Part shown: positions 1 to 13,066 of the stretch, one piece after another
How the letters are laid out: each line of letters opens with the position of its first letter
Position numbering within the stretch: the stretch's first letter is position 1
DNA from: Gari tellinella
Taxonomy: Eukaryota > Mollusca > Bivalvia > Cardiida > Psammobiidae
DNA: 64,000 nucleotides
Assembly (NCBI GenBank): GCA_922989275.2
Contig: OV277858.1
Span: forward strand, 12,919,027-12,983,026
Reading direction: 5' to 3'
Notes under the pieces: generated by a model
Told to the model about the DNA's origin: nothing
Seen by the model: the letters and a program-made list of their open reading frames with translations, nothing else
Database searches by the model: none
Program-made: the position numbers and the translations under genes

Positions 1-742
1 CCATCCATCCATCCATCCATCCATCCATCCATCCATCCATCCATCCATCCATCCATCCATCCATCCATCCATCCATCCATCCATCCATCCATCCATCCAT
101 CCATCCATCCATCCATCCATCCATCCATCCATCCATCCATCCATCCATCCATCCATCCATCCATCCATCCATCCATCCATCCATCCATCCATCCATCCAT
201 CCATCCATCCATCCATCCATCCATCCATCCATCCATCCATCCATCCATCCATCCATCCATCCATCCATCCATCCATCCATCCATCCATCCATCCATCCAT
301 CCATCCATCCATCCATCCATCCATCCATCCATCCATCCATCCATCCATCCATCCATCCATCCATCCATCCATCCATCCATCCATCCATCCATCCATCCAT
401 CCATCCATCCATCCATCCATCCATCCATCCATCCATCCATCCATCCATCCATCCATCCATCCATCCATCCATCCATCCATCCATCCATCCATCCATCCAT
501 CCATCCATCCATCCATCCATCCATCCATCCATCCATCCATCCATCCATCCATCCATCCATCCATCCATCCATCCATCCATCCATCCATCCATCCATCCAT
601 CCATCCATCCATCCATCCATCCATCCATCCATCCATCCATCCATCCATCCATCCATCCATCCATCCATCCATCCATCCATCCATCCATCCATCCATCCAT
701 CCATCCATCCATCCATCCATCCATCCATCCATCCATCCATCC

Positions 743-780
<38 letters not shown>
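1..780. repeat. (CCAT)n microsatellite passing into (CTAT)n
   Basis: Positions 1-744 are an uninterrupted CCAT repeat (186 copies by position count), followed by nine CTAT units to 780. The tract starts at the window edge, so its full length is unknown. It joins unique sequence AATGATTTATTGGCGC at the same base where two other CTAT tracts in the window end (15070 and 16420), so it belongs to the left end of a dispersed repeat. Confidence 0.97.
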
Positions 781-3385
781 AATGATTTATTGGCGCAATA
801 CTAGATTGACTCGGGTATCTATAATCAGTTACCATTCATTTCCGTTTATTCACACGTGATTGTTTATGTCAGGCAACGATTATAGGGACAGTTAAAATTC
901 AAATTTTTGTAAAGGACTGTTCAGTGTTATCAATCACTGTCAAATGTATATTGGTCTAACGGTCAATTAGACTGTGTTATCTATACTGATGGGTTTCGCT
1001 GGGCATTAATTTGCAGTGTCCCTTGTATAAAGAGTTTTTCTTCCAACACGTCAGTGTCGTCTGTTAAACACAACGTCTGCTAACACTCTCAAATTGTTTT
1101 TTTCCATATTTGAAGAAACATAATCAGTATGTCCAATTACTTAGATTCTGAACATGCTACACACTTTATAGTAAACACGTGGTTAAGCCTGGTTTGAATC
1201 CAAAAACGTTCATTTGTTTTACAAGTCTAAATTGTTTGATTAACTGTTGTAATTAAAGAGGGTATTAGGACTTAACAACTGTCCTGCGAACAAAATGCTA
1301 ATGATTGCAAAAACTCATAGATACATTCACATTAAAGTATTTCCTAATCAAATTCACGAAAAGGAGTCTAATCACAACTTATTCAATGAGCTTGGTGAGT
1401 ATTACGTTAATAATAGCAAATTCTATTGAAATGATGATGATTCACTAATATAACTGAAGTCTAGCTGATATATAGATACATTAAATTAGTCGAATTTTTA
1501 GAATAAATAATAAAAACATGATAAAAAATAGATACTACCATAAAAAAGATAAAAACACACACGGAAATATTATTTTCACCGATATATTATGATGGAAATT
1601 ATGTTAAAAAAACAAAACCACATGCATTGTTTGCAACATCGAGCCATTCTCTTCATATTTTTAGAAGCAGCAATCTTGACCAAATTTATGTTCACCAATT
1701 GTTTTGCTTTAGATAATATTTTATTAAAATAATGTTGATATAACGATAAACTATAATATTAACAAAGGACAACTAGTTTATCCAATGCTTCAAACCAAAG
1801 TTGTTGGACGCAATACAACGTATGTAAATAAGAAATTACATTTAAATTTTAACAGCGATGACGTCACGACGTCGTGTTAATGCATAGTAATATCCCCTTT
1901 TTATAATGACGTCATGATGTCGCATATATAGCAACTTTCCAAACCTGATGAGCAATATGAAATCGGTTGTATTTTATGTTTATCTAATAATAAAATATAT
2001 TAAATCAGGCATGTAAGTCAATCATATATGTATTCATATATACATATATCCTTACAATCTTGCTTGCAGAATTTGTACAATAGTATCAAACACTACAACC
2101 ATATAAATACGTCTATAATAATTATATCAAGTACATTGAGGAACTATCCGAAAACTGTCATATCACGAGACATATTAAAAGCAAAGCAGTTAATCAGAGA
2201 TGGTACGGTCAGTAGCAATCAATAATTAATTAGAAATTAATTATTAATAACCACTGGGGGTTAAACCTGGGTTTAGGGGCGCCCAACCTCACTCTCACCT
2301 GCTATGTTCACCTATAAAGACGAACAGTGTACATAAAATCAAACCCTGTTCCACAACCTTACAATAAAAAAGACCGCCAACAGAATAAGTAAATACATGT
2401 TAAACATCTAACAAAAAATTATATGACAAGAAAATTATTAGTAACACGATAAAGAAATAAACATTCAAGCCCGTGCTAAAAATAGCCTACTATGGCAACG
2501 GTCAAATTGTACTCAAGCGACGAATCCGTAGTCACGAGTAACTGTAAGACATGGATGAGTTCAATGTTGACAGAGAGGGAGAGAAAAAAACAAAGCACGA
2601 AACACCGACATTACTCTTCCGGTTAAGGACGGCTTTACATATACATCATCATGTAGTGCTAAGCCCTGTTTGTCGTCGCACAACCAAAGAAGAAAGCATA
2701 GTTATCAATTGTAGATTGATCGATAACCAAACGTGAAGTGCGCAGCAATATAGTTGGATCATATTTTTTTAAGGAAATATCTAATAACTCTAGACATAAA
2801 GACACATTCCAAATAATTAATAATTACCTCAAAGATGAATGAATGTTTCAAAAATACCAAACTGATAAATAGCAAACGCAAACACTAAAGCTAAAATGAA
2901 TTTTAATCAACACCAAAGTTCACCAATGCATGTGTCGATTTAAGAAATGGTCTTCGTTGTTTTTACATTCAAAGGGTAAACTCATTAAATGCTTTAGTAA
3001 ATTCTTCGCCCTATTGTTAGAGTGCTCTATCTCAATTTTTGAAAAAAAATGAGTTTTTTATATCACTGGATTTGTCTTCACGAGCTCTACCATATATATA
3101 GATTTTATGTTATGGAAAAGGTTACCGCGTAAAATCTTGCTTATCTTTAATGGGTAAAGCGGATTTTTAATGAATCGAAGTCGCATAAGAGGAAAGTCTG
3201 TTTTAAGTCAAAGCAGAGTATGCATGCAAATGGTAAAGTCTATTAACAAAATTCAAAGTCTTTTGCTTGTCTCAGAAAATCAATTTAACGATGTTCAACT
3301 GTTTTTAAAACCATGTCGGATCTAGATAAAGGGCCAATAAATCATTTGACAGTTTAACTGTAATTTTAACCTTAAGCATGTTGCT
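781..3385 (+). repeat. Long dispersed repeat, copy A
   Basis: About 2.6 kb that aligns with 16421-19892 (copy C), and over its first 900 bp with 15070-15984 (copy B). Shared landmarks are AATGATTTATTGGCGCAATA at the left, GACGTCACGACGTCG near 1860, CCACTGGGGGTTAAACC near 2250 and TTAACCTTAAG at the right. Copy A lacks about 220 bp of CA-rich sequence present in copy C (18672-18890), and copy C lacks about 185 bp present here after 2578. No long reading frame is shared, so this looks non-coding. The class of element is not known. Confidence 0.85.
1855..1926 (+). other. Cluster of TGACGTCA palindromes
   Basis: Two related motifs, GATGACGTCACGACGTCG and AATGACGTCATGATGTCG, lie about 45 bp apart. 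Both contain the 8-bp CRE-type palindrome TGACGTCA. Copy C has a counterpart near 17434-17496 (GACGACGTCACGACGTCG, TGACGTCATGATGTCG). Whether they bind a CREB/ATF factor is not shown by sequence. Confidence 0.4.
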
Positions 3386-4710
3386 GGTAATTCGTTAATA
3401 TTTTTGAAAAATAAGTACATGTACATCTAGGCGAGACACAGAGTAACTGGACGTCTCATCAATATCCATAAATCTAAACTGTTTGGTACTCTGATATTGT
3501 TTGCTGGAGAAGATGTAAAGACAGTACACCTATACTTTAGCTGCTGACGACATTTTTTTCCAACTACAATATAGTGTGCATGTTAAGGTAAGGAACTTTC
3601 AATTAACACTTTCTTCTATACAAGTCTACACATATTTTCACGTTTTCAAAAAGAGTATACCTAGATGAGACAACTTCTGTCGAAATTATCTCATTAGAGT
3701 CGATTCTAATTGTGTGTTATATATATGAGCCAATATAAAGAAAAACGTACTTAATTATGTAGAGCGGTCAAATTTAACTATACATATTGATGAAGGTAAG
3801 GCTTTAACATTGGGCATGCACTTTTCAGTCATGCAGAAGAATTAAGGTCATGTAACATCGAACAATTTAGTTCCATAGATCCACATACTAAAACTGAATG
3901 GAATATTCTTACAGTAGCTAACTAAAATAGAACAGTCAGGCATTATTTGAGTCTACTCTGTTTGCAAATTTATTTGATACAATGCACATTTATGGAGGAA
4001 AAGGTTAAAAGCCCACATATATGTAATATCTCATTTACACACACTCATACTATAATAATAAGACTGTGCGAATGTTATTCTGCCCCAAGTCCAAAATCGT
4101 TATTCAATGTTGCTCTATCTCCCAATAGAGCAGTACAACATTTACAAAAATGCTATAGTTTTACTATACTGCTCTATCTCCAACACAAAAAGTTGCAAAA
4201 AAGTCATAACTGGTAAAACAAATTATATAGTTTATTATACATTTGTAATGTGCATAATATGCAGAATACACTTGTATAATTTTAACATTTTTTATCAGAA
4301 AATAAATCAGATATAACCCTTCAAATCTTTGGAAGCGAATTTTTCCAAAACTTAAAACTGGTAGATAAAGCTTCGTTCCATTTAGGCGACGAATTGCCGA
4401 ACATTAAGAGAATATTGATTTTATTAGATAATAAAATATCTTAGAATGCTTCAGATACGGATTTAGTTTAGGTGTTACTACACGTTTTAATATGTGTGCT
4501 AAACCTGCTTTAAATGACTATATTATCACTATGTTTTCACTATCAGTCAATACTTTCGAAAACATATTTGACAAATAAATTAATTTGTGTGGAAGCAGAA
4601 CAAAATACCGGTATACAATTATGGATATTGATTTAAAAATTTAGGTGAAGATCTACCCCGGTTAAACTTTTTTTCTCGCCCATTGCTATACATATAAATG
4701 TCTAGCTTAA
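3386..4710. other. No gene recognised
   Basis: AT-rich sequence with short overlapping reading frames (for example 3947-4216) that match no family I recognise and have low-complexity composition. The motif GCTCTATCTCC occurs at 4112-4122 and 4171-4181; the same motif recurs inside the 754-bp MITE at 36772-37525, so this stretch may hold a decayed relative. Confidence 0.4.
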
Positions 4711-5697
4711 TCTAGTTTTAACCGAACATTTCCTTTTGACACCTACTTTCCGATTAAACAAAATGGAATTTTAGCTATTTACAGTTTTTAAATTAACGCT
4801 TATGTAAATGATTATCAAAACTAATACAGACGAACAGTGTGAATCGTGCTAAAGGTCAATGACAAAGGCAAACTGAAAACTACGAAATAGAATAACAAAC
4901 TGGTTAAAGGTTGGTTGTGTAGCTATCCCCATCGTTTGTGTTTGATACACTTAACGATCTAACGTATTTGTACGGCCTTATTCAAAATCAGTCTGGTGTA
5001 TTTGCGAACACGTTAGGTTTAATCAATTTTTAGTTAAGAATTTTAAAACACACAAGCTATTTTAGAGTATGTTACTATTTTCCTGTTTTCATGTGCCGCG
5101 AGTAGATTTTAATTATCTCTTAGGACAATAATATTATAGTTTGATATTTTACAGCATGATAACGGTGGGTGACCTTGTAACCGAAGGGTCATAAATATAT
5201 TAGTATCGCCTTACAATAGAGTCAATCTACACCGGATACTGCCTCAATATAAACTGTTTACGTATAAAAGCGACGTTATTGCGACAGCTCTATCTGTGTA
5301 GGCTACAACACTTTTTACGTATTTCATGATCTTGTTTTAATTTTAAGCTGTGATTTGCTTATTTTGAATTATTAGATACATGCCAACATCAATTGTAAAA
5401 GAGTCTAACTGTACACTTGCCATTGTAAAATGATCCGTTGTCCCTCGGGCATAGTTAGAAGTACACAATTGGAAGTTGTCGTCCAGTTCAATGGTCATCA
5501 AATTCTAATGCCATACATACGCATCCCCTGATTGAAAATACATCGGCTTGTCATTTTATGTCAAAGGGGGAAACAAATCGGTTAGCATCCCAACCAGAAT
5601 CCGTGTTAACATTGTTTTACATTAAACACGCATCAATGATGAACCCATGTTAAATGACCTTTACATTTAGGATAGCTGTACCAAGTGATGTTAACTT
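4711..5697 (-). repeat. Dispersed ~1-kb repeat R2, inverted copy
   Basis: The reverse complement aligns with 26922-27895 and 39047-39970. Landmarks are CACTTGG next to TTTAAAG at one end, CACCGGATACT near 5230, and the AATCGG / GAACATTTCCTTTTGACA end near 4720. No terminal repeats or reading frame could be defined, so its class is unknown. Confidence 0.75.
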
Positions 5698-6489
5698 CTA
5701 GAATGATCGTTTTCTTCGATGTTATCTGGGTTAAGGATATGTAATGCCAAACCGGATCTTAGTAGTATCTTAACGCAGGAGGCTTGACTTGAATATGTAT
5801 GCTGATAAACTTCGATTAGACTTAAATCTCTAAATCATCAGCATTACTAATAATGCTTCAAACACGAAATTGGTGTCTCTTAAACAAGTCGTCTGCTAAA
5901 ACTATAACATTGCTTTTACCATTGTTATAGTTGTAGAAACATGATCGTTATGAGAATCTACTCAGATCTAATGAGGCCCCAAGCTTTATATTTGACAGTT
6001 GGAGTCCAGACCATACACAACTTAGTCACTTTGTGAAGACTGATCTATATTCAAACTGTTTGCATTGTTCGTTTTTATTCTTATATAAAACTATCAACAC
6101 TTTTACAGTTTCGAGACAAAAACATCGACGTGTCAATTTACATTTTTCGACTGTTTTTTAAACAAATCTATACATTTTATGAAAGGGATCGCACATTTCC
6201 ATAACCATACATGTATAAAAACTTACTACCATAAAGGGGAATCGCTTGGTTTATGTTACATACCTGACTTAATACGCGACTTCGGTAGTTGAGAACTAGA
6301 TCATTTTAGTAATGTATCATATTGAGGAGACGCTCACTTATCGGAAGAAAAAGAAGTAGATGCAAAGTTCACAGGAGTAATACCCCTTATGTATGATGCT
6401 TTTGAGGAAGTTGCTGTGACATATTGTGGACATTGATTTGTGGTAATTGTCACAGCAGTTACACATCCTCGACACTGTTAAGAACGTAA
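5698..6489. other. Unassigned sequence; right part shared with 28380-28680
   Basis: No gene seen. From about 6400 the sequence (GTGACATATTGTGGACATTG and following) matches 28385 onwards and continues after the insertion at 6490-7188. This gives a direct copy of about 1 kb when 7189-7499 is included. Confidence 0.6.
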
Positions 6490-7188
6490 CACTCGGTTAC
6501 ATAGGTGGCGGGCTTAAATCGGTACCCAATCGGTTCAATTATTTGCTGTTTTGATCGGTTGTCATAAGTGATTTAATTTCAGGCTTTCTGTGTGACCGGG
6601 TATCGGTGATGAATATTTGTTCATCGGTCAAACGCCACCCCGCCTCCGATTGGCCACCGATTGGTACCCGATTGACACCCGATTGGCGACTCATGAAATC
6701 CAATGGGCCGCCGATTAAAAGCGCTCAACAACCTATCAATAATAGATGAATACCGATAAAACACCGATGAAATGCTGGCGGCAACCGATGACCACCGATT
6801 GATCACTGATTGAACTGCCATTAACAACCGATGAAACCGACGAGATCCCACATTTTAATTCTCATCTTTTTTCATCGGTGGTAAGTATTAGTTCATCGGT
6901 GCTTTATCGGTGATTTATCGGTGAGTCGTCGGTGATATCGGTAGGAGACAGGTTGTCAATCGGTTATTTGTAAAATATTTTCACCGATCGAGAATTTTAA
7001 ACACGTTTAAAATTCCCCATCGGTGATTTTTCCCCGACGAAACTCATCTTTACCTAATAGCTATTGATAGGTGGAAAACAGGTGGTAAATAGGTGATGTC
7101 GGTTGTAAATAGCTTTTCATCGCTCCCCTCCCTAGTTTGGCGAAAAGAAACAACCGATCTATCACCGTTGGCTCTGTGTGACCGGGGT
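6490..7188. mobile_element. 699-bp insertion rich in ATCGGT/ACCGAT motifs
   Basis: The paralogous copy at about 28455-28475 reads AAGAACGTAAAGAGGAC without a gap. Here the same sequence is split after AACGTAA and resumes at GTAAAGAGG, giving a 4-bp duplication GTAA (6486-6489 and 7189-7192). The ends, CACTCGGTTACATAG and CTGTGTGACCGGGGT, form an imperfect inverted repeat (10 of 15). About 30 copies of ATCGGT or its complement fill the interior in alternating blocks. A second copy of the right-end sequence (CTGTGTGACCGGGT) lies inside near 6587-6600. No transposase frame exists; the 76-codon minus-strand frame at 6621-6851 is motif repetition. It is probably a non-autonomous DNA transposon. 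Confidence 0.8.
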
Positions 7189-7500
7189 GTAAAGAGGACA
7201 TGACTGAAGAACAGCAATAAGATACGGAGCGTGTTAAGAACAACACTTAAGCCATCTTTTAAAACTCAAACACAATACAAACAAGAAGAGCAGCAAAACA
7301 GACTGACGCCTAAGCAACCGCACGAAAATCAGCCATAAGTTAGTATTGAAATGTTTCACGTGAAGTTTCTAAAAACACTTAAACTGCATCAAAGCAAACA
7401 TTATTGTTTCATACAGCAATGGCATATTTTCCAATGTGTTTTGATAACATAGCAATAAGTAACCTTTCAATTATTTTTAAATCGCATGTACGTTTAATGT
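7189..7500 (+). repeat. Dispersed repeat shared with 28463-28987
   Basis: This continues the copy interrupted by the 6490-7188 insertion. GTAAAGAGGACATGACTGAA and the following 300 bp match 28463 onwards, ending at GTACGTTTAA. The TTAA at 7496-7499 is the uninterrupted counterpart of the piggyBac-like junction at 28984-28987. Confidence 0.75.
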
Positions 7501-9891
7501 CAAACTGCCCAAATCCCTGAAATGGATGTCCTGTGTTCCAGTTGTTACTTCGATTAGTGTTTTTTTTAAATTTCACATTTTTGTATATATTATTATGTTT
7601 GTTTCATTGGGTTTGCTCGTCAGGTAACTGAGTACAAATGATGACTTGAGACTTGAAAAAATGTATTCTCTTTGTAATCCAGTTGTCGTTGCTGTCATTG
7701 ACAATAATTACGCCATTCATCAATAAACAAAACGACATAACTATTGAAAATAATTGTTCGGCTTAGTCACTTATGATGAAATGTGACATGCCTGCCTTTT
7801 TTATATTAATTCGTGCTTTTATCGAAATTTGCATGCCTTTTTTGTACTTAATCGACCACATCTGGTCGATTACGAATGAATTTGATTCAGACGAACTGAA
7901 CAGTTTTATTTTTGACAATCTGTATACATGATATATTAGTCATACATAGATGATATTGTATGGGTGTTCATTATTTATCATTTTTAATAAACGAATTGAC
8001 TAAAATAATATGACTCGAGCCTTGGCGGAGTCAAATAGTGGGCACGAATATGAGATTCTATATATCACATAACAAGTTAAAGCACATTTTTAAATTGATT
8101 GAAACCGTACTTTGTAGACCCTGCGTTATTTTGATTTCCGCTAAAACGTTACGTTGTTTACATTAACGTTGTCGTAAATGACGTCATTTGGCGTCCTGTT
8201 ACATACAGCGTTTGTGGACCAACAGGTTGTGCCCAAAATACGATATTCTACCAGTTGATTACGATATTTACATAAGGCTAAATATGTCACTCCCAGGCCG
8301 CAAGTTATGTGATAAAAATTATAGGTCCTCTTGTATTTTTTACAGCACTAGTTAGCAATGGCACTGTATGTGAAGGTTTATATATATTAAAAAGAAAATG
8401 CAAAGGTCCGACAATAGTCCGTCCGGTACAAGTTGAAGCCTACACTAATATCTATATTGAATTATCGCTAAAAGCTACACACTATTGGCTGGACCAGTAT
8501 CCCTTACGTAAACATAAACGATGTAATAACAAATCATCTTACAATGCTTAAAACAATACCAGAAAATAACAATTTTACTTTACAGGGTAATATACAACCA
8601 AATTAGAGGCACAGTCATGGGTACAAATGTAATCAAACTTACGCTACCCCTGTATTAGGTTACCTAGTACATGTAAAATCATTTATCAACAAGTATCAAA
8701 AATGTACGAATTTCCACAAACAAACTACATTAAAGATAACTGGGAACGATTCCTACATGACTTTTAAATAATTTGGTCCAATTTTAATCGAGCAAGATTA
8801 TTTCACAAATCCTAAGATCCACAGAACTACAATTTACCTTACAATATACACGAACAACTATTAGGGTTTTCAAAAGGGAACCCAACTTTATGAATTTTCT
8901 GCTGTAATAATTAACTGTTCTGCGGCATTGTTTTAACTGAAAGCACAATTTCATATAAGCAAAACGAACATATAATTTATCATCTCAGTAGTTTTGAAAC
9001 TACCATTTCAGTAACAGAACGTACAAAACGGCATAAAGGTTTCATTTGTATAGAAAAGCATCTACACAAGTGTATCCCCATTCAGTTTATCCACCTATTT
9101 ATCAGCAAGAGCTGTCAGATCAGAATGAGAATTAAACCTCTCTACGTGGCTGTCCCATACAAATATTGATATACAGAGATACAATACAACGATGTAGAGA
9201 CATGGGTGTATAATTGTCGACTGCTTTAGGTTTGTCCCTGCCTACCTCGGAGCTGTCAGAAAGAAATACATTTAACAGTTTAATACAGAATAATACACGA
9301 CAAACGGAAATCCAGATGAGTCTGAAAATAGACATACTATCGGAACGTCACGTAAAACTGAAGATTAAATGCAACCGCAACAGCAAGACGACGGTTCGAT
9401 TGATTCGTCAATACAAAGTACAAAAAACGGGCGCTCCAGGCTAAGATGTGAATAATAATTAATGTGAATTAGAAAAGGAGAAGGTGACATTACGATATCC
9501 TGTATTGAATTACCAGGGTTTAGTTACAAACTATCAAATATACTTAAAAGTGCTGGATTTCAATACATTTTAACAATAATGACTTTATTTTTCTTACTGA
9601 AACGCCAGCAGAAAAATTATCCGACAAAAGTGTAGGCGATTTTGAGGAATATCTATTAATAAAAGCAGGGTGCCTATCTTATGGAACTTTAAATGAAACA
9701 TTATACTCGACATGTTTTACCTAAAGTGTAGAACCATTCTTACCGATCCCTCAATGTGACATTTACTTTTCTAAGATTTGTATAACGTTTTAATTTACCC
9801 CAGCCACCCAATTTAACATCGGGACGTAGAAGTATTGCAATTGTGACTATACATTTTTTAAATAAGCCCCTTTAAATTATGATGATACATA
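7501..9891. other. No gene recognised
   Basis: About 2.4 kb of AT-rich sequence. Frames of up to 80 codons (8309-8551, 9214-9444) show no family motif and I do not call them. No tandem or inverted repeat of note was seen. Confidence 0.4.
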
Positions 9892-10060
9892 CACATTACC
9901 AGTTGACAGTGCGATACAGAGTAATGTATTTGGCTCGAGACGTTTTTGGCGGAAATAGCCGATCTGACGAGCGCCTTGGCGCGAGTCTGATCGGTTGTTT
10001 CCGCCAAAAAGTCAAGAGCTAAATGCAACACTCTGTAGCACACTGCCAACTGGTGATGTG
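9892..10060. mobile_element. 169-bp fold-back (MITE-like) element
   Basis: Almost the whole unit is an inverted repeat: arms of about 80 bp run from CACATTACCAGTTGACAGTG to its counterpart CACTGCCAACTGGTGATGTG around a 6-nt centre near 9976. TTTTTGGCGGAAA and TTTCCGCCAAAAA are paired in the arms. Flanking duplications are not clear. The minus-strand frame crossing it is a shadow of the hairpin. Confidence 0.75.
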
Positions 10061-10233
10061 TTTATTAGTTGCCTTAAATACACACCAGAAACAACTAAAT
10101 AGTTGTTTAAATTATTTTATTTCCAATATTTATTAGTTATTTGAAGCAGAAGAAGATATTTTGTATTCCACAAAGAATAACGCGGCACTTGCACATGAAC
10201 GTAAATGACGTCGCGTTATACCAAAAGCGACGT

Positions 10234-10294
10234 CAGAGTAAAATACAAAGTGGCTGATACAAGGTGGCTGATACAGACTCTTGTATTTTACTCT
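10234..10294. repeat. Short inverted repeat
   Basis: CAGAGTAAAATACAA and TTGTATTTTACTCTG flank about 30 bp that contain a direct duplication of GGCTGATACA. It could form a cruciform. No further identity. Confidence 0.6.
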
Positions 10295-12519
10295 GCAGAT
10301 ACACGCGGAAACGCTCGATATCATACGAAGGCATGTAATAAAGTTTGATATAGATTACTGATATACTTATGTACTGAAAAAGAAATGGAATGTTGCATGT
10401 GTTCTATATCCGGGGCAAACATTTTGGGTTTAAATTACTTGTATTTGACACCTAAGTTACATTTTGAAAAAGGTCAGACAGGTTTGCCGTCAAACAATTG
10501 TTAAAATTGCCCTTTGAAACTTACCCCTTCGAAATGTTTGCAATTGAAACAGAATAAATACTACATCAAGATTCACGCACTATACAATGCCAACATATTG
10601 TTAGCATCTCATTCTCAGTTCTATGCAATAAGACACTTCATAAGCTTTAAAAAAATGAGCTTATAAATGTTAATATCAGCTATATTTAAGCATATTTTAG
10701 TCCGTATAAGTTGCATTTCAAATGCTTACTTCATGTGTCCCTATACTATACATGTACAGTTTCTTAAAAAAGCACACCAAACAACACATAACTTATTAGT
10801 ATCCAAAATTAACACACTTATCACGCTCTATTACAATAAATTATAAGCAGAATTCAAGATAAGGGGAGAATTCAAAAACTAAAGTATTAAAAGGGAGGAA
10901 ATAAGATCTTTATTTCTGTTATTATCACTCTATGGTGTTACTACTTATTAGAATCAAGAGTAGTAACACCATGGAAGTTGGGACTGAAACGAGTGAGAAA
11001 ATGTAAGATTTGTTCATTATGCTGTATATTACCTGAAAGTCCAGTTAATATGTTGACAACAAAAGTCCAACCTTAAACAAACTGCAACATAAATGAAATA
11101 AGTGATTTGCAAACTCTATGTGTTGTGATATAACACAAACAAGTCTAGTAGAATCTGAGAAGCCAAAGTACCTTTGTTCAATACGTTTAAACCACCCTGC
11201 GTTAGAATTTGCCCCCTTCTTTTCGATGCAAATAGTAGTATAGAATTGTCCAACGTGCATTTAATGATAAAACTACGTTGTTTACAACTGTTCTGTTAAT
11301 ATATTTTATACAAAATGATTGTATCAAAAAATAATAAGCGTTCTGCTATATTTTTTCAATATAATCATAGTTTCAATTAAAATAAATGTGTATTTGCTAC
11401 CAACATTTTCATAAAGTTGTTAAATGCCCTGTAGACTGTAAATACACTTATGTAATATCTAACAAACTCCTTGTCAGAGTCTAAAGTGTCTGCAAAGAAA
11501 TGATAACTCTCTTATTGGCATGACATTTGCTCAAGATAGCTTATATGACTCACACACTCTGAATATATATCTGAATCATGATGTTCGCCAACTGAATATT
11601 TCACACGTTAGAAGGCAAACAAGTTCAAGACTTAAATTGGCTAAATAAAGACTGTAAATTTCCAAACTGCTTATAAAAGTGACATCTGATCTATACATCA
11701 TATGCTTCATGTACAGATAGTAAGGACTCTCAAATTATTTCGGATTCAGTGAGACGTGAAATATTTGTACACTGAATGCCTTCACAGTTTCCAAAACCAT
11801 TAGCCTTAGATATTCTGGTAAATTCTCAATGCTTTTTCTTCAGAGACTATCCTATGAGAGGAATGTGCAACACAAAACAGACTTTTAGTAATGAATTTCC
11901 TTGTAATGTTACACCCATACGCACACCGCAAGTTTCAATCCAAAGTCACAACCTGAAGGCTGACCGTCCAGGACGTGCTGAAGAAATGTTGAGATGTTTG
12001 TATTGAAATACCAATGGTCTATCAGGCATCTGCTGAAGAGAATTGTTGGCGTCAACTTAAATAATGTCTTTTGAATAGAAATTAAAGTGGTTATTGTCAA
12101 ACAAAGTTGTGCATATGGGGGCATATACTTCGTGGTTAAATTAAGAAGTAAACAATGTAATACAAAGAAAGATGAGATGCTACAAGGCAGAGAAGAAGAG
12201 AGGCAGCAGAAACAAGTGTACATATGCCAGATGTGTTGCTAATCATGTTCTCATCTGATCCAAGCAAGCTGCCACTATGCGACTTTCAGTCTCAGTCAAA
12301 CTGACCCTAAATGTAGTGATATCTCCAAGGTAGAACATGTATATTAGTATTCACACAAACAGCACATGTTTAACTGTATATTTAACACAGCGAAATGATG
12401 CAGTTTCCTTCTGGGTAATTTTTCAAGAGCAATGTATTGCTTGGACGTTCGTGTCGATGATCAATAAATAAAATTGCCCGAATAAATATACCGAGCTCAT
12501 TACCTCATTGAAATTGCCA
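10295..12519. other. No gene recognised
   Basis: AT-rich. A small palindrome lies at about 10930-10975 (ATGGTGTTACTACT / AGTAGTAACACCAT). The longest frame, 104 codons on the minus strand at 11909-12223, is cysteine/leucine-rich with no recognisable domain and is opposed by an equally open frame on the other strand, so it is not called. Confidence 0.4.
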
Positions 12520-13066
12520 TCTGCTTGTTGTTAGGTTTATCAGAAAAATAGACATTTTTCGCTGCCGCTTATTGCGAGTAGAAAGTAACGGTACGCGACT
12601 AGTTTGAAAATTAAGTCTCAAACCATTCGGGCCTAATTATGTATCAGTTAGAAGTATCGTCTATTTTCTTGTCGTCTGCTTATTTTCTAACAACAGCTGA
12701 TATTATTTTCTGCAATGCTGATACATTAGGTTTGTAAAAAACCGAGTTTATATTGGACGATGGGTTCATCTTCTGCCTGCGGCGGGTTTATTTGTTATAA
12801 CTGTTGCCAAAAATTTAGATCCAGACGAAACCCATATGACGCGGTGGCTCATCTTGTGCCAAACCGTTTGACATTCTGCTGATATTGTATGTACAAAAAT
12901 GCAGAACATTGTGAATAGTTACAGACGTCAACGTTTTGCAGACGACAATTACATACCAAGTAGAAGGCAAGGCAACTCAATATTCGCATGGCCACGACGG
13001 TTGGTTAAAAGGTATTCATGCAGGTCAGGTTCCCAGATGTACGGCTTAGGTTACTACATCGGTAAC
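12520..13066 (+). repeat. Dispersed repeat R3, forward copy
   Basis: The reverse complement of about 26130-26670 aligns along its whole length: TTATCAGA near 12540, CGCGACTAGTTTGA near 12596, GTTGCCAAAAATTTAGATCC near 12803, and CAGGTTCCCAGATGTACGG at the right end. A partial third copy lies at 35035-35155. It carries the TTTGGATCCAGACG motif seen in other bivalve-type palindromic repeats in this window. No terminal repeats were identified. Confidence 0.75.

Noticed and set aside
1..780. CRISPR array or telomere at the left edge
   Set aside because: It is a pure tetranucleotide repeat without spacers and not the TTAGGG type.
11909..12223. 104-codon minus-strand frame
   Set aside because: No domain, low-complexity composition, and an opposing open frame; no support as a gene.
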